Translations under genes and position numbers: made by a program
Assembly (NCBI RefSeq): GCF_021129305.1
Contig: NZ_JAJOMB010000001.1
Location: 558,001-622,000 of the forward strand
Direction of reading: 5' to 3'
DNA from: Kineosporia babensis
Lineage (GTDB): Bacteria > Actinomycetota > Actinomycetes > Actinomycetales > Kineosporiaceae
Length of the DNA stretch: 64,000 nucleotides
Notes under the pieces: model-generated
Database searches by the model: none
What the model saw: the letters and a program-made list of their open reading frames with translations, nothing else
Told to the model about the DNA's origin: nothing
In this document: positions 8,211 through 16,449 of the stretch, in pieces
Position numbering within the stretch: position 1 is the stretch's first letter
Layout: every line of letters begins with the position of its first letter

Positions 8211-8368
8211 AGCCCGCGTGCTGCCAGCCCGGTGCTGCCAGCCTCGTGCTGCCGAACCAGAGCTGTCGGTCTCGCGCTGCTGACCTTGTCACGAGGGCCC
8301 GGGTGCCGAGGCCCAGGCGCTGAAGGTCCGGGTGCCGAGGCTCTGGTGCTGAGGGCCGGGGTGCTGGA
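8211..8368. repeat. degenerate tandem repeat, about 11 units of 14-16 bp
   Basis: Units such as AGCCCGGTGCTGCC, AGCCTCGTGCTGCC, AGGTCCGGGTGCCG and AGGCTCTGGTGCTG follow one another with a period of about 14-15 bases. The unit has diverged between the left and right halves. The array lies just beyond the end of the DUF2877 gene. Confidence 0.6.
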
Positions 8369-8392
8369 GCCGCGTCTGAGAGCGGCTCCAGC
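8363..8392 (-). terminator. hairpin downstream of the DUF2877 gene
   Basis: GCTGGAGCCGC and GCGGCTCCAGC form an 11-bp perfect stem with an 8-base loop, 26 bases past the stop of the leftward gene. No long U-run follows, so termination is inferred from position and stability. Confidence 0.6.
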
Positions 8393-8418
8393 GGGGCGAA
8401 CGGCTGGATCAGGAAAGG

Positions 8419-9297
8419 TCAGGAGACCGCGATGGCGCCGATCGGGCCGGTGGCGTCGATTGCGGCGCGGCGCCGGGTGGGGCCCTGCATCAGGCAGGTG
8501 AGCTGGGCGACCGCCCCGGCGGCCATGGCGGCGCCGGAGCTGGCGCCGACCGGGAGCACCTGGTCCAGGGCGGGGCGGATGGCGGCCGGGTCTCCGGTGC
8601 TCAGGGCGCCGACGAAGCGGATGAGCTGGGGCACGACCGCGCCCTTGACCGCGGAGCGCAGCAGGGCGGCGCTGATGGCGGTGGTGCGGCCGTCGGCACC
8701 CGCCACGCCGTCGGCCAGGAGGCGGTGGGTGGTGGAGCGGGGGGCCCAGGCGGCGAGGGCGGCGAGGGCGCCGATGAGGGCGTCGTCGCCGGCCGGGGTG
8801 AGGCCGGGGCCTACGCCCAGCAGGGCCTTGAAGGCGGCCTCGGCCTCGCCCTGGCGCAGCAGGTCCAGGCCTTCGTCGAGCGGGCCCGCGGCCTCGGCCA
8901 GCAGGCTGTCCAGCAGCGTGGTCGGCAGCAGCTCGGGGGCCGGCGGGGGCAGCACCTGCTTGGGCTGGGTGGGGTTCCACCAGCGCAGCACCGGCAGCCG
9001 GGTACCGGCCATGGAGACCGCGCCGTAGCCGAACTCGATCGGGCCCGGGGAGACCGGCGTGCCGTTGACCATCACCGGGACCAGATCGGCCACGCCGGGC
9101 GGCAGGGTCAGGCCGATCGGCAGCTGCACCGCGGCCGGGTCCAGCAGGGCCACCACGGCACCGGGCAGCTGTTTACCGTCCTCCCCGGTCACCGGATCCA
9201 ACTCCAGGTAGACAGCCCCTGACACGATCGCGCTCACCCGCGCCGGCCGGATCGGACCGGAGAGGAGAGGGAACAGGGTCAGGCTCGCGGCCGTCAT
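8419..9297 (-). CDS. DUF2877 domain protein (AllH/YlbF-like)
   Basis: The 292-residue protein carries the DUF2877 core GVGPGLTPAGDDALIGAL around residues 158-175. The N-terminal half is beta-rich, with LPIGLTLP and GPIEFGYGAVSM. Escherichia coli YlbF (AllH) belongs to this family and takes part in oxamate carbamoyltransferase at the end of anaerobic allantoin breakdown. The divergent purine/pyrimidine permease supports a role in nitrogenous-base catabolism, but partner subunits (FdrA, YlbE) are absent here, so the reaction is uncertain. The ATG at 9297 follows CGGAGGTAAGAAA, a strong ribosome binding site. Confidence 0.8.
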   Translation of the reverse strand: MTAASLTLFPLLSGPIRPARVSAIVSGAVYLELDPVTGEDGKQLPGAVVALLDPAAVQLPIGLTLPPGVADLVPVMVNGTPVSPGPIEFGYGAVSMAGTRLPVLRWWNPTQPKQVLPPPAPELLPTTLLDSLLAEAAGPLDEGLDLLRQGEAEAAFKALLGVGPGLTPAGDDALIGALAALAAWAPRSTTHRLLADGVAGADGRTTAISAALLRSAVKGAVVPQLIRFVGALSTGDPAAIRPALDQVLPVGASSGAAMAAGAVAQLTCLMQGPTRRRAAIDATGPIGAIAVS

Positions 9298-9642
9298 TTT
9301 CTTACCTCCGAACGTCCGCGAAGTGACTCAGCGGACAACAGCACGTCTGAGGAACCCGACTGAAACTACCGGACGGGGGCGACAGATCGGGCATCCGCAT
9401 CGTCAGACTCGCGGAGGGCCTCCGATCGGTCCACGGAAGGCGACGGCTCGCTACTGAGCGGTCACAAAGCGGCCCGCCGGTGCCTCCGGCAACCAGTGTG
9501 ATCAAGGTGCGCACCGCGTCCTCAAGCAAGGTGTCTGTGAGGATCGGGTTAAAAGGATCTACAGCCGAGTGACGCGCTGTACCACCCCCTCCTACGCTTC
9601 GGCGTCGGAGAGCACCACCCCGTCAAGAGGAGAAACACCGCA
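9298..9642. promoter_or_regulatory. divergent intergenic region, DUF2877 gene and NCS2 permease
   Basis: These 345 bases must hold both promoters. The one structure seen is an inverted repeat at 9314-9336 (GTCCGC and GCGGAC, 11-base spacer) directly upstream of the DUF2877 ribosome binding site. GTCAAGAGGAGAAAC before 9643 gives the permease its ribosome binding site. I see no known riboswitch consensus. Confidence 0.5.
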
Positions 9643-11028
9643 ATGGCCATCGGCTGGAAGCTGCACGGAGACGGCAAGACGCTGGCTCCGGGCGATGTCG
9701 TAGCACCGCACGAGCGGCTCAGCTGGGACCGCACGATCGGGCTCGGCGCCCAGCACGTGGTGGCGATGTTCGGCGCCACCTTCGTCTTCCCGGTCCTGAT
9801 GGGCCTGAACCCGCAGCTGGCGATCATGATGAGCGGGATCGCGACGATCGTGTTCCTGCTGATCGTGCAGAACAAGGTGCCCTCGTACCTGGGCACCAGC
9901 GTCTCGTTCATCGGCGGGGTGGCCGCGATCCGGGCCCAGGGCGGTGACTCCGCCGACGTCACCGGGGCGATCCTGGTGGCCGGCCTGGTGCTGATCGCGG
10001 TGGGCCTGGTGATCCATTTCGCCGGCGCCCGGGTGGTCAACGAGATCCTGCCGCCGGCCGTGACCGGTGCGGTGGTGATGCTGATCGGCTTCAACCTGGC
10101 GCCGGTGGTGGCCGACACCTACTGGCCGCAGGACCAGTGGGTGGCCCTGCTGGTGATGCTGTTCGTGATCGTGCTGAGCGTGGCCGTGGGCGGCTTCATC
10201 GGCCGGATCGCGATCTTCCTGGGCCTGGTCTTCGGCTACGTCCTGTCCTGGGTGTTCGACCAGACCTTCGGCCAGATCACCGCTTTCAACGCGGGCACCG
10301 GCGAGGTGGACACGCACTGGCGGGTGGTCTGGGACGGCGTCGAGAGCGCGGCCTGGTTCGGCTTCCCGGAGAAGACCGTGATCGGCCCGGACGGCCTGGA
10401 GATCGCTGGCTGGCACACCCCGACCTTCTCGGGCACCTTCATCCTGCTGGTCCTGCCCGCGGTGATCGCCCTGGTCGCGGAGAACGCCGGGCACGTGAAG
10501 GCGGTCGGCGAGATGACCCGCGAGGACCTGGACCCGTACATGGGCCGGGCGATCGCCGGTGACGGTGTGGGCACGGTGCTGGCCAGCGCGGTCGGCGGTT
10601 CCCCGACCACCACCTACGCCGAGAACATCGGCGTGATGGCGGCGACCCGGGTGTACTCCACCGCGGCGTACTACGTGGCCGCGATCGTGGCGATCCTGTT
10701 CGGCCTCTGCCCCAAGTTCGGCGCCCTGGTGGCGGCCACCCCGGGCGGTGTGCTGGGCGGGATCACGGTGGTGCTCTACGGCATGATCGGCCTGCTCGGC
10801 GCCAAGATCTGGGTGCAGAACAGGGTGGACTTCGGCAACCCGGTCAACCTGGTGCCGCTGGCCGCGGGCATCGTGATCGCGATCGGCGACACCTCGCTGG
10901 TGGTCACCGACGACTTCTCGTTGTCCGGCATCTCGCTGGGCACGATCGTCGCGGTGGTCGGCTGGCACCTGGCCCGCGCGGTGGCCCCGGCACACCTGAA
11001 GCAGCAGCTCCGGGCCGAACGCCGTTGA
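9643..11028 (+). CDS. NCS2 family uracil/xanthine permease (UraA-like)
   Basis: The 461-residue protein has about 12-14 membrane segments and the NCS2 signature VGGSPTTTYAENIGVMAATRVYS around residues 318-340. The conserved glutamate in VALVAENAGH lies near residue 285. The N-terminus LGAQHVVAMFGATFVFP is characteristic of UraA/PyrP-type members. It should import uracil or a related base by proton symport across the plasma membrane. Uracil versus xanthine cannot be decided by eye, though the UraA-like N-terminus favours uracil. It is divergent from the DUF2877 gene, suggesting joint control of base uptake and breakdown. Confidence 0.9.
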   Translation: MAIGWKLHGDGKTLAPGDVVAPHERLSWDRTIGLGAQHVVAMFGATFVFPVLMGLNPQLAIMMSGIATIVFLLIVQNKVPSYLGTSVSFIGGVAAIRAQGGDSADVTGAILVAGLVLIAVGLVIHFAGARVVNEILPPAVTGAVVMLIGFNLAPVVADTYWPQDQWVALLVMLFVIVLSVAVGGFIGRIAIFLGLVFGYVLSWVFDQTFGQITAFNAGTGEVDTHWRVVWDGVESAAWFGFPEKTVIGPDGLEIAGWHTPTFSGTFILLVLPAVIALVAENAGHVKAVGEMTREDLDPYMGRAIAGDGVGTVLASAVGGSPTTTYAENIGVMAATRVYSTAAYYVAAIVAILFGLCPKFGALVAATPGGVLGGITVVLYGMIGLLGAKIWVQNRVDFGNPVNLVPLAAGIVIAIGDTSLVVTDDFSLSGISLGTIVAVVGWHLARAVAPAHLKQQLRAERR

Positions 11029-11039
11029 GAACGACCAGT

Positions 11040-11873
11040 TCAGAGAAGTAGCGCGTAGCGGTCCAGGGCCCGCAGAGTCTCCGAGCGGCCCTGAACCGGC
11101 CACAGTGCCAGCAGTACCCGGTGCACACCCAGTTCCCGGGCCCTCTCCAGATCGTGCTGAGAGGGCCCGTGGAAGGTGGCCAGCACCGGCGGCACCGCGG
11201 CCTCGCTGCGCGCCGCCACCGTGGCGAGTTCCTTCATCCCACGCTCCAGTTCGTCCAGCGGAAGGCCCACCGGCGCCATCCAGCCGTTCTCCGAGGCCAC
11301 CACGCGGGCGAAGGTACTCGGCCCCCAGCCCGCCACCCAGATCGGCGGATGCGGACTCTGGACCGGCTTCGGCCACATCCTCAGCTGATCGAAATCGACG
11401 AACCGGCCATGGAACTCGGCGTCCTCCTGAGTCCAGATCGTCTTCACCGCGGCCAGCCGTTCCATCAGCAGAGTGACCCGCCGGCCCGGATCGGTACCGT
11501 GATTGAGCATCTCCTCACGCAGCCAGCCCGCTCCCGCCCCGAGCTCCACCCGGCCTCCTGAGACCAGATCCAGGCTGGCCAACTCCTTGGCCAGATGAAT
11601 CGGATCGCGCTGCACCACCAGGGCCACCGCCGTGCCCAGCCGCAGCCGGGTGGTGGCCACCGCCGCCGCGGTCAGGCTGATGAACGGGTCGAGGTTGCGG
11701 TAGTAGTCGCGCGGCAGCGGATTGCCGTCCGGCGTGGGGGTGGCGAAACGGGTTGGGATGTGCGTGTGCTCAGGCACGAACAACGACTCGAAGCCCAGGC
11801 TCTCGATCTGGCGGCCCAGTTCGGCCGGGTGCATCTGCTCATCGGTGATGGCCGTGAAAATGCCGGTCTGCAT
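11040..11873 (-). CDS. F420-dependent LLM-class oxidoreductase
   Basis: The 277-residue protein has a luciferase-like monooxygenase barrel. It shows LGFESLFVPEHTHIPT near residue 25, the LRLGTAVALVVQRDPIHLAKELASLD segment and ELGAGAGWLREEM. These match the mycobacterial Rv2161c-type F420-linked subgroup. The substrate is unknown. The frame is open to 11999, but MQTGIFTAITDEQ at 11873 is the family N-terminus. The start at 11873 also lies downstream of a MerR-type promoter centred near 11934, whereas the longer start would overlap it. It is divergent from a MerR regulator. Confidence 0.85.
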   Translation of the reverse strand: MQTGIFTAITDEQMHPAELGRQIESLGFESLFVPEHTHIPTRFATPTPDGNPLPRDYYRNLDPFISLTAAAVATTRLRLGTAVALVVQRDPIHLAKELASLDLVSGGRVELGAGAGWLREEMLNHGTDPGRRVTLLMERLAAVKTIWTQEDAEFHGRFVDFDQLRMWPKPVQSPHPPIWVAGWGPSTFARVVASENGWMAPVGLPLDELERGMKELATVAARSEAAVPPVLATFHGPSQHDLERARELGVHRVLLALWPVQGRSETLRALDRYALLL

Positions 11874-11915
11874 CGCGCCACTCACCAGGGAAGCAATTCC
11901 GCTCGGACGGCCGTT

Positions 11916-11947
11916 ACGGTAAACACTGACACCTGCGTCAGGGTCAA
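11916..11947 (-). promoter_or_regulatory. MerR-type promoter/operator for the F420 oxidoreductase gene
   Basis: On the minus strand TTGACC (11947-11942) is separated from a TACCGT/TTACCG element by 19-20 bases, longer than the usual 17. The dyad CTGAC-GCAGGT-GTCAG (11941-11926) fills the spacer. A long spacer with a central dyad is the hallmark of promoters activated by MerR proteins, and a MerR gene begins 24 bases beyond the -35 element. Confidence 0.75.
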
Positions 11948-11970
11948 GCAGCGGACCTCTGGGGGCGACG

Positions 11971-12315
11971 ATGCGGATCGGCGAACTGGCGCAACGCACG
12001 GGGGCAAGTGTCCGCTCGCTGCGCCATTACGAGGCGAACGGCCTGCTCAGCGCGGAGCGGCGGAGCAACGGCTACCGCGAGTTCCCGGACTGTGCGGTCG
12101 AGACGGTGGCCCGGATCCGGGCGCTGCTGGCCGCCGGTCTGCCTTTGGCCGCCATCGAGCAGGTGCTGCCTTGTGTGCTGAACCAGAAGCTCGAGGTTCA
12201 GACCTGCGATTCGGTGGTGGCCGTGCTGCAGAAGGAACTGTGCAAGCTCGACGCCCAGGCCGCACAGGTGCACCGGGCCCGTACGGCGATCAGCGCAATG
12301 CTGTCCGGAGCCTGA
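11971..12315 (+). CDS. MerR family transcriptional regulator
   Basis: The 114-residue protein opens MRIGELAQRTGASVRSLRHYEANGLL, the MerR winged helix-turn-helix, followed by the second helix-turn-helix region RSNGYREF and a coiled C-terminal dimer helix from about residue 75. Cysteines occur near residues 31, 67 and 76 of the mid-to-C-terminal part, but no metal-binding cluster like those of known metal sensors is evident, so the effector is unknown. Its divergent neighbour is preceded by a typical MerR promoter. The 3' end overlaps the convergent pxpC gene by 26 bases. Confidence 0.92.
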   Translation: MRIGELAQRTGASVRSLRHYEANGLLSAERRSNGYREFPDCAVETVARIRALLAAGLPLAAIEQVLPCVLNQKLEVQTCDSVVAVLQKELCKLDAQAAQVHRARTAISAMLSGA

Positions 12316-13177
12316 ACCGCAGGGTGGTGCCCGGCGCCGCCTGCGCGGCCCGGTCGAGCGAAGCCCGGGTGACCACCCCGATCACCGGATAGCCGCCGGT
12401 GACCGGGTGGTCGTTCAGGAACAGCACCGGCCGGCCGTTGCCCGGGACCTGCACACTGCCGGTCATCATGCCTTCGGAAGGTAGTTCGCCGAACCGGACC
12501 CGTTCCAGGGCAGGGCCTTCCAGGCGCAGGCCCACCCGGTTGCTGGTCGGCGAGACCTGCCACGCGGTCCGGGCGAGGAGCATCAGCGCCTCCGGGGTGA
12601 ACCAGTCGGCCCGCGGTCCGGGAATCAGATCGAGAACCGGTTGATGGAAGACGCCGGTGGGCACGACGAATTCGATGCTCGGTATCGGGGCGGCCGGCCC
12701 GACCGGCAACTCGTGCCCGACCGCGAGCGCCGGGGGCCCCAGCCCGCTGAGAACGTCGGTGGAACCGCTCCTCAGCGGGCTCTTGTTCACGAACCCACCC
12801 GAAACCGCAACGTAGCTGCGCAACCCGGCCACTGCGGTACCGATCTCGAGCACCTCACCAGGCAGCAACCGGACCGCAGCAGCGAAGGCGGCCGGACGTC
12901 CGTTGATCCGAACCGGCACCGGCGCTCCGGTGACCGCGACCCAAACCGGCTCGGAAACGTCCTCAAATTGCTGTGCGTCCCAAAGCAACCTGGGGCCACG
13001 CATGGTGGTCTCGAGAGCGGTTGCCCCAGAGCGGTTCCCGACCAGACGATTGGCCAGGCGGTACGACTCCTGGTCCAGGGCGCCGGACCGGGGCACACCG
13101 AGATGCGCATGGCCCGGCCGCCCCTCGTCCTGCATCGTGGTGAACACGCCAGGGTCCAGCACCCGGAAGAAGACCAT
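12290..13177 (-). CDS. pxpC: 5-oxoprolinase subunit C (biotin-dependent carboxyltransferase-like family)
   Basis: The 295-residue protein has KipA/PxpC signatures: LDPGVFTTMQDEGRPGHAHLGVPRSGALD near the N-terminus and TGGYPVIGVVTRASLDRAAQ near the C-terminus. With PxpB and PxpA it hydrolyses 5-oxoproline to glutamate using ATP. The ATG at 13177 overlaps the pxpB stop by one base (TGATG), so the genes are translationally coupled. The longer open frame is ignored because MVFFRVLDPG is the family start. No pxpA (LamB/YcsF) is visible in the window. Confidence 0.92.
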   Translation of the reverse strand: MVFFRVLDPGVFTTMQDEGRPGHAHLGVPRSGALDQESYRLANRLVGNRSGATALETTMRGPRLLWDAQQFEDVSEPVWVAVTGAPVPVRINGRPAAFAAAVRLLPGEVLEIGTAVAGLRSYVAVSGGFVNKSPLRSGSTDVLSGLGPPALAVGHELPVGPAAPIPSIEFVVPTGVFHQPVLDLIPGPRADWFTPEALMLLARTAWQVSPTSNRVGLRLEGPALERVRFGELPSEGMMTGSVQVPGNGRPVLFLNDHPVTGGYPVIGVVTRASLDRAAQAAPGTTLRFRLRTALR

Positions 13178-13803
13178 CAGCCGACCTGCCGGAACCGGAC
13201 CGTCATCCCCGGGCGGATCACAGCCGGCGGATTCCGGCGCATGATCCAAAGCGGCTGCTGCGTGGTCCCGATCAGCTGCCATCCGCCCGGCAGCCGCTTC
13301 GGGTAGACCGCGGTGAACTCATCGGCCAGGGCCACCGAACCGGCCGGCACCACCGGCCGGGGGTCGGGCCGGCGCGGCACCCGCAACTGCTGCGGCACCC
13401 CGGTGAGATAGGCGAAGCCGGGAGCGAACCCACTGAAAGCGGCCCGGAACTCGGTCTGGGTGTGCAGATCGATCACCTGCTGCTCGGCCAGACCGGTCAG
13501 CGCCGCCACCTCGGCCAGATCCGGTCCGTCGTACTGCACGTCGATGGTGAGCGTGCCGACCTCACCGCTGGCCGGGGCGGCATCGACCTCGGCCAGCAGC
13601 GTCTCGATCTGAACCGCACGAGGGTCCTGGAAGACGATCAGGACGGTGCTCATCCCCGGGACCACCTCGACCAGACCGATGCCCCGCTCCTGGCACAGCC
13701 CTCGCACCCCGTCGGCGAGCTGGGCCGGATCCGCGTCCGGCACGTCGACCAGGTAACCGTTCTCCCCCGCCCGGCGGGCCGTCCAGCGTGCCATGACCAC
13801 CAT
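13177..13803 (-). CDS. pxpB: 5-oxoprolinase subunit B (KipI/allophanate hydrolase subunit 1 family)
   Basis: The 208-residue protein shows the PxpB core: EVVPGMSTVLIVF, then FSGFAPGFAYLTGVP and VPRRPDPRPVVPAGSVALADEFTAVYP. It is the partner of PxpC encoded immediately downstream. An alternative ATG three codons later (13794) is possible, since GGTGG precedes it closely. The pair starts 138 bases from the divergent secreted 5'-nucleotidase. Confidence 0.92.
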   Translation of the reverse strand: MVVMARWTARRAGENGYLVDVPDADPAQLADGVRGLCQERGIGLVEVVPGMSTVLIVFQDPRAVQIETLLAEVDAAPASGEVGTLTIDVQYDGPDLAEVAALTGLAEQQVIDLHTQTEFRAAFSGFAPGFAYLTGVPQQLRVPRRPDPRPVVPAGSVALADEFTAVYPKRLPGGWQLIGTTQQPLWIMRRNPPAVIRPGMTVRFRQVG

Positions 13804-13940
13804 TCAACTCGGTGCCGGCCACTCAGCCCAGAAGGCTCTTCGGGTGGCCTTTTGTGAACGATAGGTCAATGTTTGCGTTCGGGGCGCCTTCTATCGCTTT
13901 AGTCCTGGATCGCCCGCGCGGTCACGGATAGTTTTCGCTC

Positions 13941-15785
13941 ATGACGTCCTCCCCCTTGCGTAGAGGCGGAATCACCGCGGCCGTGGCCGCGGGCACCGTT
14001 GCCGCCCTGTTCGCCCTGCCTGCCACGCCCGCTCAGGCCGCCGACGGCAGCCCCTCGGCCCAGGCCAAGAAGAAGCCCGCCAAGACCGTGGACCTGCAGA
14101 TCCTCGGGTTCAACGACTTCCACGGCTACCTCGAGTCCGACAGCGCCGGCACCGTGCTGACCAAGACGGGCGAGGTCGAGGCCGGCGGCGCCGAGTACCT
14201 GGCGACCAAGCTGAGCACCCTGCGCAAGGGCGAGAAGAACAGCCTGACGCTGGCCACCGGCGACCAGATCGGTGGCTCGCCGTTCCTGTCCGGCCTGTTC
14301 AAGGACGAGCCGAGCATCGACGCGCTGAACAAGATGAAGGTCGACGCGGCCGTCGTGGGCAACCACGAGTTCGACGAGGGCGTCCCCGAGCTGCTGCGCA
14401 TGCAGTACGGCGGCAACCACCCCACCGAGGGCAAGTTCGGCAAGACGAACTACCCGGGCGCGAACTTCAAGATGCTGGCCGGCAACGTCAAGTACAAGAA
14501 GAACGCCAAGGTCACCAAGCCGAAGAACGCCAAGAAGTACGGCAGCTGGTTCAGCAGCTCGACCGGTAGGACGGTGCTGCCGCCCACCACGGTAAAGGTC
14601 GTGAACGGCGTCAAGGTCGGCATCATCGGCGTGGTCACCAAGGAGTCCCCCGAGCTGGTCGCCCAGGCCGGGATCAAGGACGTCACCTTCACGGACGAGG
14701 TCAAGGCCGCCAACCTGGCCGCCAAGGACCTGCGCAAGCGTGGGGTAAAGACGATCGTCGCGCTGGTGCACGAGGGCGGTACCCCCACCACCGAGGGCGC
14801 CCCCTTCGACTACAAGTGCAACACCGGCGGCAAGACCAACCTGTCCGGCCCGATCGTGGACATCGCGCAGAATCTCAGCCCGAGCATCGACGTGATCCTG
14901 AGCGGCCACACGCACAACTCCTACGTGTGCGACATCAAGGACCCGAACGGCAACCCCCGCCTGGTCACCAGCAACCTCTCGTACGGCCGCACGGTCACCG
15001 AGATCGACCTGAAGATCGACAAGAAGACCGGTGACGTGATCCGGTCGAAGTCGAAGGCCAAGAACGTGGTGGTCGGGCACAAGCAGAAGAAGGACGCAGC
15101 GCAGACCAAGCTGATCGCGAAGTGGAAGGAGCTGGCCGGCCCGATCGCCAACGAGGTCGTGGGTGACATCACCGCCGACATCAAGCGCAGCGAGAGCCGC
15201 GACAGTGAGTCCAGCCTGGGCGACCTGATCGCCGACGCCCAGCTCGATGCCACCAAGGCCGCCGGCGACGGCGGGGCGCAGATGGCGTTCATGAACCCCG
15301 GTGGCGTGCGGGCCGACCTCAGCTTCGCCGGCTCGGACGCCGGTGAGGGCGACGGCAAGGTCACCTACGGCGAGTCGTTCACGGTGCAGCCGTTCGGCAA
15401 TCTGCTGGTCTCGATCGACCTGACCGGCCAGCAGATCGACACCATGCTCGAGCAGCAGTGGTCCGCGCAGGCCGACGGCTCCACCAAGTTCCTGCACCTG
15501 GGCGTCTCCGAGGGCTTCACCTACAGCTACTCGAAGTCGGCGGCGATCGGCAGCAAGGTGGACGCGAGCTCGATCAAGCTGAACGGCGAGACGATCCAGG
15601 CGGACACCACCTACCGGGTCACGGTGAACTCGTTCCTGGCCGACGGCGGCGACGGCTTCACGGTGCTGGCCGAGGGCACGAACCGCGCCGGTGGCGGCGA
15701 GGACCTGGAGGCGTTCAACGCCTACCTGAAGGCGAACTCCCCGGTCACCGGCCCGACCCCGAACCGGGTGACGGTGCTGGACTGA
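13941..15785 (+). CDS. secreted bifunctional metallophosphatase/5'-nucleotidase (UshA family)
   Basis: The 614-residue protein begins with a Sec signal peptide ending near AQAAD (residue 35). The metallophosphoesterase domain shows GFNDFHGYLES, TGDQIGGSPF, VVGNHEFDEG and LSGHTHNSYVC, which are the dinuclear-metal ligands. The C-terminal nucleotidase domain has NPGGVRADL and the QPFGNLLVSIDLTGQQI segment. It should release phosphate and nucleosides from extracellular nucleotides. Lysine-rich stretches (KKKPAK, KYKKNAKVTKPKNAKK) are unusual additions. A strong hairpin terminator follows. Confidence 0.93.
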   Translation: MTSSPLRRGGITAAVAAGTVAALFALPATPAQAADGSPSAQAKKKPAKTVDLQILGFNDFHGYLESDSAGTVLTKTGEVEAGGAEYLATKLSTLRKGEKNSLTLATGDQIGGSPFLSGLFKDEPSIDALNKMKVDAAVVGNHEFDEGVPELLRMQYGGNHPTEGKFGKTNYPGANFKMLAGNVKYKKNAKVTKPKNAKKYGSWFSSSTGRTVLPPTTVKVVNGVKVGIIGVVTKESPELVAQAGIKDVTFTDEVKAANLAAKDLRKRGVKTIVALVHEGGTPTTEGAPFDYKCNTGGKTNLSGPIVDIAQNLSPSIDVILSGHTHNSYVCDIKDPNGNPRLVTSNLSYGRTVTEIDLKIDKKTGDVIRSKSKAKNVVVGHKQKKDAAQTKLIAKWKELAGPIANEVVGDITADIKRSESRDSESSLGDLIADAQLDATKAAGDGGAQMAFMNPGGVRADLSFAGSDAGEGDGKVTYGESFTVQPFGNLLVSIDLTGQQIDTMLEQQWSAQADGSTKFLHLGVSEGFTYSYSKSAAIGSKVDASSIKLNGETIQADTTYRVTVNSFLADGGDGFTVLAEGTNRAGGGEDLEAFNAYLKANSPVTGPTPNRVTVLD

Positions 15786-15804
15786 TCTGAACTGCACCAG
15801 CAAC

Positions 15805-15843
15805 GGACGTCTCTGGTCGCCTTCGCGGTGACCAGAGACGTCC
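15805..15843. terminator. bidirectional terminator
   Basis: GGACGTCTCTGGTC and GACCAGAGACGTCC form a 14-bp perfect stem enclosing GCC-TTCG-CGGT. It separates the rightward nucleotidase gene and the leftward acetyltransferase gene. Confidence 0.85.
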
Positions 15844-15859
15844 TCAGTTTGTAAGGGCT

Positions 15860-16402
15860 TTACTGCTTGAGGACGCTGGTGGGCACGCTGTCGGCTCCCT
15901 CACCGAGGGAGCGCTGCAGGTAGACGATGGTGAGCCACTTCCCGTGCTTGAAGCCAACGTTCTCGTGCCGCCCCACCTGGTGAAAGCCCAGCCGCTCGTG
16001 CAGCGCGATGCTGGCCTCGTTCGGCACCGAGACCAGGGCCAGCGCCTGCCGGAAGCCGAGCTCCTCGAGCTGCACCAGCAGTTCCTGGTACAACGCCCGC
16101 CCACCGCCCTTACCCCGGCGATCCTGATCCAGGTACACGCTGACCTCGCAGGACCAGCGGTAGGCGGCCCGTTTGCCCAGCGGCCCCCCGTAGGCGTACC
16201 CGATCACCCGGCCCCACTCGTCCTCCAGGACCAGCCAGGCGTGCTTCTCCAGCGCCGCGGCCATCCGGGAGGCCATCTCCTGCGGGGTCGGCGGGACCTC
16301 CTCGAAGCTGATCGTGGTGTCCAGGACGTACGGCGCGTAGATCGCGGCGCAGGCGGCCGCATCCTCAGGGGTCGCCGAACGAATCAGGTGCTCGGTGCTC
16401 AT
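15860..16402 (-). CDS. GNAT N-acetyltransferase, phosphinothricin acetyltransferase-like
   Basis: The 180-residue protein shows the PAT subgroup phrases ATPEDAAACAAIYAPYV at the N-terminus, TTISFEE, AYRWSCEVSVYLDQDRRGKGGGRALY (acetyl-CoA binding loop) and the final strand HERLGFHQVGRHENVGFKHGKW. Such enzymes acetylate amino groups of small molecules such as phosphinothricin or methionine derivatives; the substrate here is not known. The gene stands alone, with a shared terminator behind it. Confidence 0.88.
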   Translation of the reverse strand: MSTEHLIRSATPEDAAACAAIYAPYVLDTTISFEEVPPTPQEMASRMAAALEKHAWLVLEDEWGRVIGYAYGGPLGKRAAYRWSCEVSVYLDQDRRGKGGGRALYQELLVQLEELGFRQALALVSVPNEASIALHERLGFHQVGRHENVGFKHGKWLTIVYLQRSLGEGADSVPTSVLKQ

Positions 16403-16449
16403 ACTCCTAGATACTGTCGCACCGATATTGCAGATGATCGGAGCCGCTC

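Larger units (their letters stand above)
7143..8362. other. gene-poor stretch of about 1.2 kb with inverted and tandem repeats
   Basis: No frame here shows family motifs, a good ribosome binding site or the GC-third-position bias of neighbouring genes. The possible frames are basic, proline-rich and overlap one another. The segment holds an inverted repeat at 7566-7609, an AT-rich hairpin at 8061-8105 and degenerate tandem repeats at 8211-8368. It could be a decayed element or a long regulatory region. Confidence 0.6.

Noticed and set aside
8211-8368. CRISPR array
   Set aside because: The repeats are 14-16 bases, degenerate and directly adjacent, without unique spacers; no cas genes are present anywhere in the window.
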